A DNA stretch of 34,336 nucleotides, from the NCBI GenBank assembly GCA_964397205.1, contig CAYNIT010000017.1, positions 1 through 34,336 of the forward strand. The letters run 5' to 3'. The translations under genes were made by a program, and so were the position numbers. This DNA comes from Phaeodactylibacter sp964397205. GTDB taxonomy: Bacteria; Bacteroidota; Bacteroidia; Chitinophagales; Saprospiraceae. Shown here piece by piece: positions 31,299 through 34,336 of this stretch (position 1 is the stretch's first letter; every line of letters begins with the position of its first letter). The notes beneath the pieces were generated by a model that was given only the letters and a program-made list of their open reading frames with translations, was not told the DNA's origin and searched no databases.

Positions 31299-32270
31299 AT
31301 GATAAAAACGGAAGGCTTGACCCGCCGCTTCGGCGATTTCACGGCAGTTGACCGAGTCTCCTTTGAATTGTCGGAGGGAGAAACGATGGTCCTGATTGGC
31401 CCCAGCGGCTGTGGCAAGACGACTACGCTGAAGATGATCAACCGGCTCATCAAGCCTAGTGCGGGGCGGGTATTTGTAAAAGGGGTAGACGTTACGCAGC
31501 AGCCGGTGGTAGAGCTGCGCCGTCAGATGGGGTATGTGATTCAGGACATGGGCTTGTTTCCGCACTACAGCGTAGCGGAGAATATTGCGGTGGTCCCCAG
31601 ATTGCTCAAGTGGGAGGAGAAGAAGGTGAAGCAAAGAGTAGAAGGCTTACTGCAGCAGCTCGGTTTGCCGTCGGGGGCTTTCGCCCGAAAGTATCCGGCG
31701 GAACTCAGCGGAGGGCAGCAGCAGCGGGTGGGCATTGCCCGGGCGCTGGCTGCCGAGCCGCCCATTGTGCTGATGGACGAGCCTTTCGGAGCGCTTGACC
31801 CTCTTACCCGCACTCAAATCCGCCAGGATTTTATGGAGTTGGAAGAACTGCGCTCCAAAACCATTGTGATGGTGACCCACGATATCGAGGAGGCCTTTGA
31901 GATGGGAACCCAGGTTTGTCTGCTCGACGAGGGCAAGGTGCAGCAGATCGGGCAGCCAGAGGACCTGTTGTTTGAGCCGGCCAATGCCTTTGTACGGGCT
32001 TTTGTAGCGGAGAAAGCAGCCCAGCTCGAACTGCGCGCCACCCGGCTGCGGGACGTGTTTTCCCGCCTGTCTAGCAGCGCTCCCGAAGGCGTTGACCCCT
32101 TGCGCCTGTCCGCCCGCAAGCCTCTGCTGCGCGCCATTTACGAGCTGGCCAAACGGGATGCCAATCGAGCCTGGGGGCAGACAGAAATAGAGGGGCAGCA
32201 CCGCTATTTCCAACTGGATGACCTTTTTCAACTCTTCCGCAAAAGCTTACAGTCATGGTCCAACTCCTGA
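31299..32270 (+). CDS. opuCA: Glycine betaine/compatible-solute ABC importer ATPase (OpuCA/ProV-like)
   Basis: A 323-residue ABC ATPase. Walker A is GPSGCGKTT (about residues 34-42), the Q-loop is in GYVIQDMGLFPHYSV, a wording characteristic of the OpuA/OpuC/ProV group, the signature is LSGGQQQRVGIARAL, Walker B is IVLMDEPFGALDPLTR and the switch His is in VTHDIEEAFEMG. After the core, about 80 C-terminal residues replace the tandem CBS domains seen in full-length OpuCA/OpuAA, so ionic-strength sensing through CBS domains is probably absent. It would energise uptake of betaine, choline or carnitine under osmotic stress. Its end overlaps the next gene by 16 bp. Confidence 0.93.
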   Translation: MIKTEGLTRRFGDFTAVDRVSFELSEGETMVLIGPSGCGKTTTLKMINRLIKPSAGRVFVKGVDVTQQPVVELRRQMGYVIQDMGLFPHYSVAENIAVVPRLLKWEEKKVKQRVEGLLQQLGLPSGAFARKYPAELSGGQQQRVGIARALAAEPPIVLMDEPFGALDPLTRTQIRQDFMELEELRSKTIVMVTHDIEEAFEMGTQVCLLDEGKVQQIGQPEDLLFEPANAFVRAFVAEKAAQLELRATRLRDVFSRLSSSAPEGVDPLRLSARKPLLRAIYELAKRDANRAWGQTEIEGQHRYFQLDDLFQLFRKSLQSWSNS

Positions 32271-33805
32271 ATTTCTTCGCAGATAACCGGTCAAAGCTCT
32301 TGGAGCAAGTTTTGGAGCACATTGGCCTGACGTTTACGTCCCTGCTCATTGCTACTTTGATTGCGGTGCCTCTGGGTATTTTCATCACCCGCCGGGAGAA
32401 GCTCTCTGGAGGGGTGCTGGGCTTCACCGGGGTGCTGCAGACGATCCCAAGCATTGCCCTGCTGGGCTTCATGATACCGCTGCTGGGCATCGGCGTGAAG
32501 CCAGCTATTTTTGCCCTGTTCTTGTACGCCTTGCTGCCCATACTGCGCAATACCTACACTGGTATTTCGGAGGTAGATGATGCGGTGAAGGAGGCAGCGC
32601 TCGGCATTGGTTTGTCGCGCCGGCAGTTGCTGCAGCAGGTGGAATTGCCCCTGGCGCTGCCGGTGATTTTCGCTGGCCTGCGCACCGCCACTGTCATCAA
32701 TGTAGGGGTAGCTACCCTGGCGGCTTATATCGGCGCGGGCGGGCTAGGAGAGTTTATTTTCGGGGGTATTGCCCTCAACAACTCTGTGATGATCGTAGCT
32801 GGGGCGCTGCCGGCAGCAGTGCTGGCTATTTTCTTTGATCAGCTGCTGGCGCTGCTGCAGGGCATGGATGCCAGCAGGTTGTCCCGCTTTGGAAAACCTC
32901 TGTTGCTTTTGATTCCATTGTTGTCCTCTGCTTATTTCTGGCCACAGGCTTACGCGCCGGGCTGGAGTGCGGGCTTTCCGCCGGAGTTCATGGGCCGCCG
33001 CGACGGCTACGATAATCTGGTGGAGATGTACGGCTTGGAATTCAACACCACCATTCTCAACAATTCCCTGATGTACAAAGCGGTGTACGAAGAGGAGGTG
33101 GATGTCATCAGTGGCTATTCTACGGATGGGCGCATTAAAGCTTACCATCTTCGGATTCTGGAAGACAACCGCAATGCTTTTCCGCCCTACTACTGTACGC
33201 CGGTGGTGCAGGAGTCCTTTGCGCAGGCGCACCCGGAGGCGGTGGAGGCTCTGAACCGGCTAGCTGGCCAAATCACCGATTCGGTCATGACGGTGCTCAA
33301 CTACCGGGTTGACTTTGACAAGCAATCGCCGGCCCGGGTAGCCGAGGAATTTCTGCGGGAGCGGGGGCTGTGGAAAGCAGACCGTAAGCAGGGCGGCGAG
33401 ACTCTGATCATCGGCTCCAAGATTTTTACGGAACAGTACATTCTGGTGGAGCTGTTCAGCCAGCTCATCAACGGTTATACCGATTTTGATGTAGATACCC
33501 GTCCGGGCTTGGGGGGCACAAAGATCTGCTTCGATGCGCTGCGCAATGGGGAAATCGCTCTTTATCCGGAGTATACTGGCACAGGCCTGCAGGTCATGCT
33601 GGACCCGCCGAAGGATACGCTGCGGCAAATCATAGGCGAGCCGCAGGCGGTGTACGATTATGTGAAGGCTGCTTTCGCCGAAAAATACGGCATCCGCTGG
33701 CTGAAGCCGATTGGTTTCAATAATACTTACGCGCTAATGATGCGGGAGGAGCAGGCGGAGCGGCTGCAATTGGAAACGATTGAGGATTTGAAAGCTGGCC
33801 TTTAA
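32255..33805 (+). CDS. opuCB: Compatible-solute ABC permease fused to a circularly permuted substrate-binding domain
   Basis: A 516-residue fusion. Residues of about 1-215 are an OpuCB/ProW-type permease with five or six helices and the EAA-like loop EAALGIGLSRRQLLQQVELPL. A further hydrophobic segment (LLLLIPLLSSAYFWP) leads outside. The binding domain then appears in swapped order. Residues 241 to about 375 hold what is normally its second half (EFMGRRDGY, DVISGYSTDGRIKAYHL, FPPYYCTPVV, LNYRVD). Residues 387-516 hold what is normally the first half (GSKIFTEQYIL, LYPEYTGTGLQ, GFNNTYAL, and the end TIEDLKAGL). In OpuCC the order is the reverse. Both halves look complete, so the fold can close by circular permutation. 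It probably imports betaine-like solutes with the overlapping ATPase. No separate binding-protein gene is seen. Confidence 0.9.
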   Translation: MVQLLNFFADNRSKLLEQVLEHIGLTFTSLLIATLIAVPLGIFITRREKLSGGVLGFTGVLQTIPSIALLGFMIPLLGIGVKPAIFALFLYALLPILRNTYTGISEVDDAVKEAALGIGLSRRQLLQQVELPLALPVIFAGLRTATVINVGVATLAAYIGAGGLGEFIFGGIALNNSVMIVAGALPAAVLAIFFDQLLALLQGMDASRLSRFGKPLLLLIPLLSSAYFWPQAYAPGWSAGFPPEFMGRRDGYDNLVEMYGLEFNTTILNNSLMYKAVYEEEVDVISGYSTDGRIKAYHLRILEDNRNAFPPYYCTPVVQESFAQAHPEAVEALNRLAGQITDSVMTVLNYRVDFDKQSPARVAEEFLRERGLWKADRKQGGETLIIGSKIFTEQYILVELFSQLINGYTDFDVDTRPGLGGTKICFDALRNGEIALYPEYTGTGLQVMLDPPKDTLRQIIGEPQAVYDYVKAAFAEKYGIRWLKPIGFNNTYALMMREEQAERLQLETIEDLKAGL

Positions 33806-33825
33806 GCTTTGAGCAAATTTTGCTT

Positions 33826-34275
33826 ATGACCGACCACAAGTCGCGGTACGCGCGAGAGGATTTTGAGGAAGCGGTGCGCCGCTTGTACGTGACTAGTTTG
33901 TTGAATGGATTAGCAGCGGCAGCTTTGGCACTTTCTAGCTGGTGGTTTGCTACGGCGCAGTGGGCCTGGGCGGCATTCAGTGCTGGGCTGGGCTTGTTGT
34001 ACGTTGTTTATATTCGCGTGGAAGATTGGAATAGCGGCCTACGGATTGGCCGGGCGGCGGTACTGTACGCTTTGCTTTTGGCGGCGGCTGTTTATACCTT
34101 GGGTATGCCGGTGCCCTTTGCGGAGGGTTACGGCTTGGGTGGGGACCCGCCGGTTTTCTCTTTGTTTAGTTTGTTGAATGCACTGTTTCCTGTCTTGATA
34201 TTGGGATTGCAGGCGGTGGGGTTGCTGCCGTTTTTCTGGTTGTTTTGGCGAAGGTGGGGCGACTTCGCTCGTTGA
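33826..34275 (+). CDS. Four-helix membrane protein, unknown function
   Basis: A 149-residue protein starting at the ATG 33826 (MTDHKSRYAREDFEEAVRR); a TTG two codons earlier is the only alternative. A charged cytoplasmic N-terminus of about 20 residues precedes about four hydrophobic helices (for example FSAGLGLLYVVYI, AAVLYALLLAAAVYTLGM, LNALFPVLILGLQAVGLLPF) and a basic end. No family is recognised. It lies 20 bp after the Opu fusion gene on the same strand and may share its transcript. Its final codons and stop lie inside the second copy of the repeat at 34259, so the repeat has shaped the end of the protein. Confidence 0.6.
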   Translation: MTDHKSRYAREDFEEAVRRLYVTSLLNGLAAAALALSSWWFATAQWAWAAFSAGLGLLYVVYIRVEDWNSGLRIGRAAVLYALLLAAAVYTLGMPVPFAEGYGLGGDPPVFSLFSLLNALFPVLILGLQAVGLLPFFWLFWRRWGDFAR

Positions 34276-34285
34276 ACTTCGCCGG
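34259..34285. repeat. Hairpin repeat, copy 2
   Basis: GCGACTTCGCTCGTTGA is identical to the first 17 bases of the element at 30919-30945. The remaining ten bases differ at three positions by my count. The copy supplies the last codons (Asp-Phe-Ala-Arg) and TGA of the preceding membrane protein. The changes weaken the outer stem. Confidence 0.6.
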
Positions 34286-34313
34286 ACGGTGGAGGGGTGG
34301 AACTCCCCCTTGG

Positions 34314-34336
34314 TCCCCCTCTTGGGAAGAGGGGGA
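34314..34336. repeat. C-rich/G-rich inverted repeat at the window edge
   Basis: TCCCCCTCTT-GGG-AAGAGGGGGA is a perfect 10-bp inverted repeat with a three-base loop, running to the last base of the window. A related GAGGGG...CTCCCC arrangement lies just before it (about 34293-34309). It resembles the dispersed hairpin repeats common between genes in Bacteroidota, and may be longer than is visible here. Confidence 0.6.

Noticed and set aside
31160..31351. Small plus-strand frame before the opu operon
   Set aside because: It covers repeat DNA and runs into opuCA in another frame; no motifs.
1..34336. CRISPR arrays, tRNA, rRNA, transposases, prophage genes
   Set aside because: No regular spacer-repeat pattern, no cloverleaf-like or rRNA sequence and no such proteins were noticed; a covariance-model scan would be needed to exclude small RNAs.

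Overview
The window is about 34 kb of a moderately GC-rich bacterial chromosome. It almost certainly belongs to the phylum Bacteroidota, perhaps a Lewinella- or Saprospira-like lineage; the phylum is inferred with good confidence, the lineage is a guess. The grounds are Bacteroidota-type promoter cores (TTG or TTTG, about 19-21 bases, then TAnnTTTG) at several gene starts, no clear Shine-Dalgarno sequences, and protein families typical of that phylum. It is a draft assembly: ten Ns lie at 15606-15615 inside trpF. I saw no rRNA, tRNA, CRISPR array, transposase or phage gene.

Layout. 1-1243 (minus): parA and the start of a basic partner protein cut by the window edge. 1604-4222: the disaggregase clpB with a strong terminator. 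4409-7325: a beta-helix membrane protein and convergent yggS, whose 3' ends have been split apart by a roughly 1 kb AT-richer insert carrying a DUF433/DUF5615 toxin-antitoxin pair and flanked by 99-bp direct repeats. 7484-11923: a small membrane protein, acpH, an S9 oligopeptidase and a MATE exporter. 11926-16692 (minus): an operon trpS-trpF-trpB-trpA-aroF joining tryptophan synthesis, its first aromatic step and tryptophan tRNA charging. 17022-21042: a four-gene Tro/Mnt-type metal importer in which one permease carries a DtxR/MntR-like domain and whose promoter contains a palindrome. 21134-23295 (minus): coaE, a LOG-family protein and a membrane protein. 23459-29060: mutS, dapB, a membrane-anchored EEP hydrolase and a methionine aminopeptidase. 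29107-30806 (minus): cysE-cysM for cysteine synthesis. 31299-34275: a compatible-solute ABC importer whose permease is fused to a substrate-binding domain in circularly permuted order, then a membrane protein and repeat DNA.

Most genes are housekeeping. The points most worth a second look are the circularly permuted binding domain in the OpuC-like fusion; the permease-DtxR fusion together with its promoter palindrome; the toxin-antitoxin insert between duplicated convergent gene ends, with a frameshifted toxin; the trpF assembly scar, where the true reading frame can be reconstructed; and a hairpin repeat present twice near the right end.
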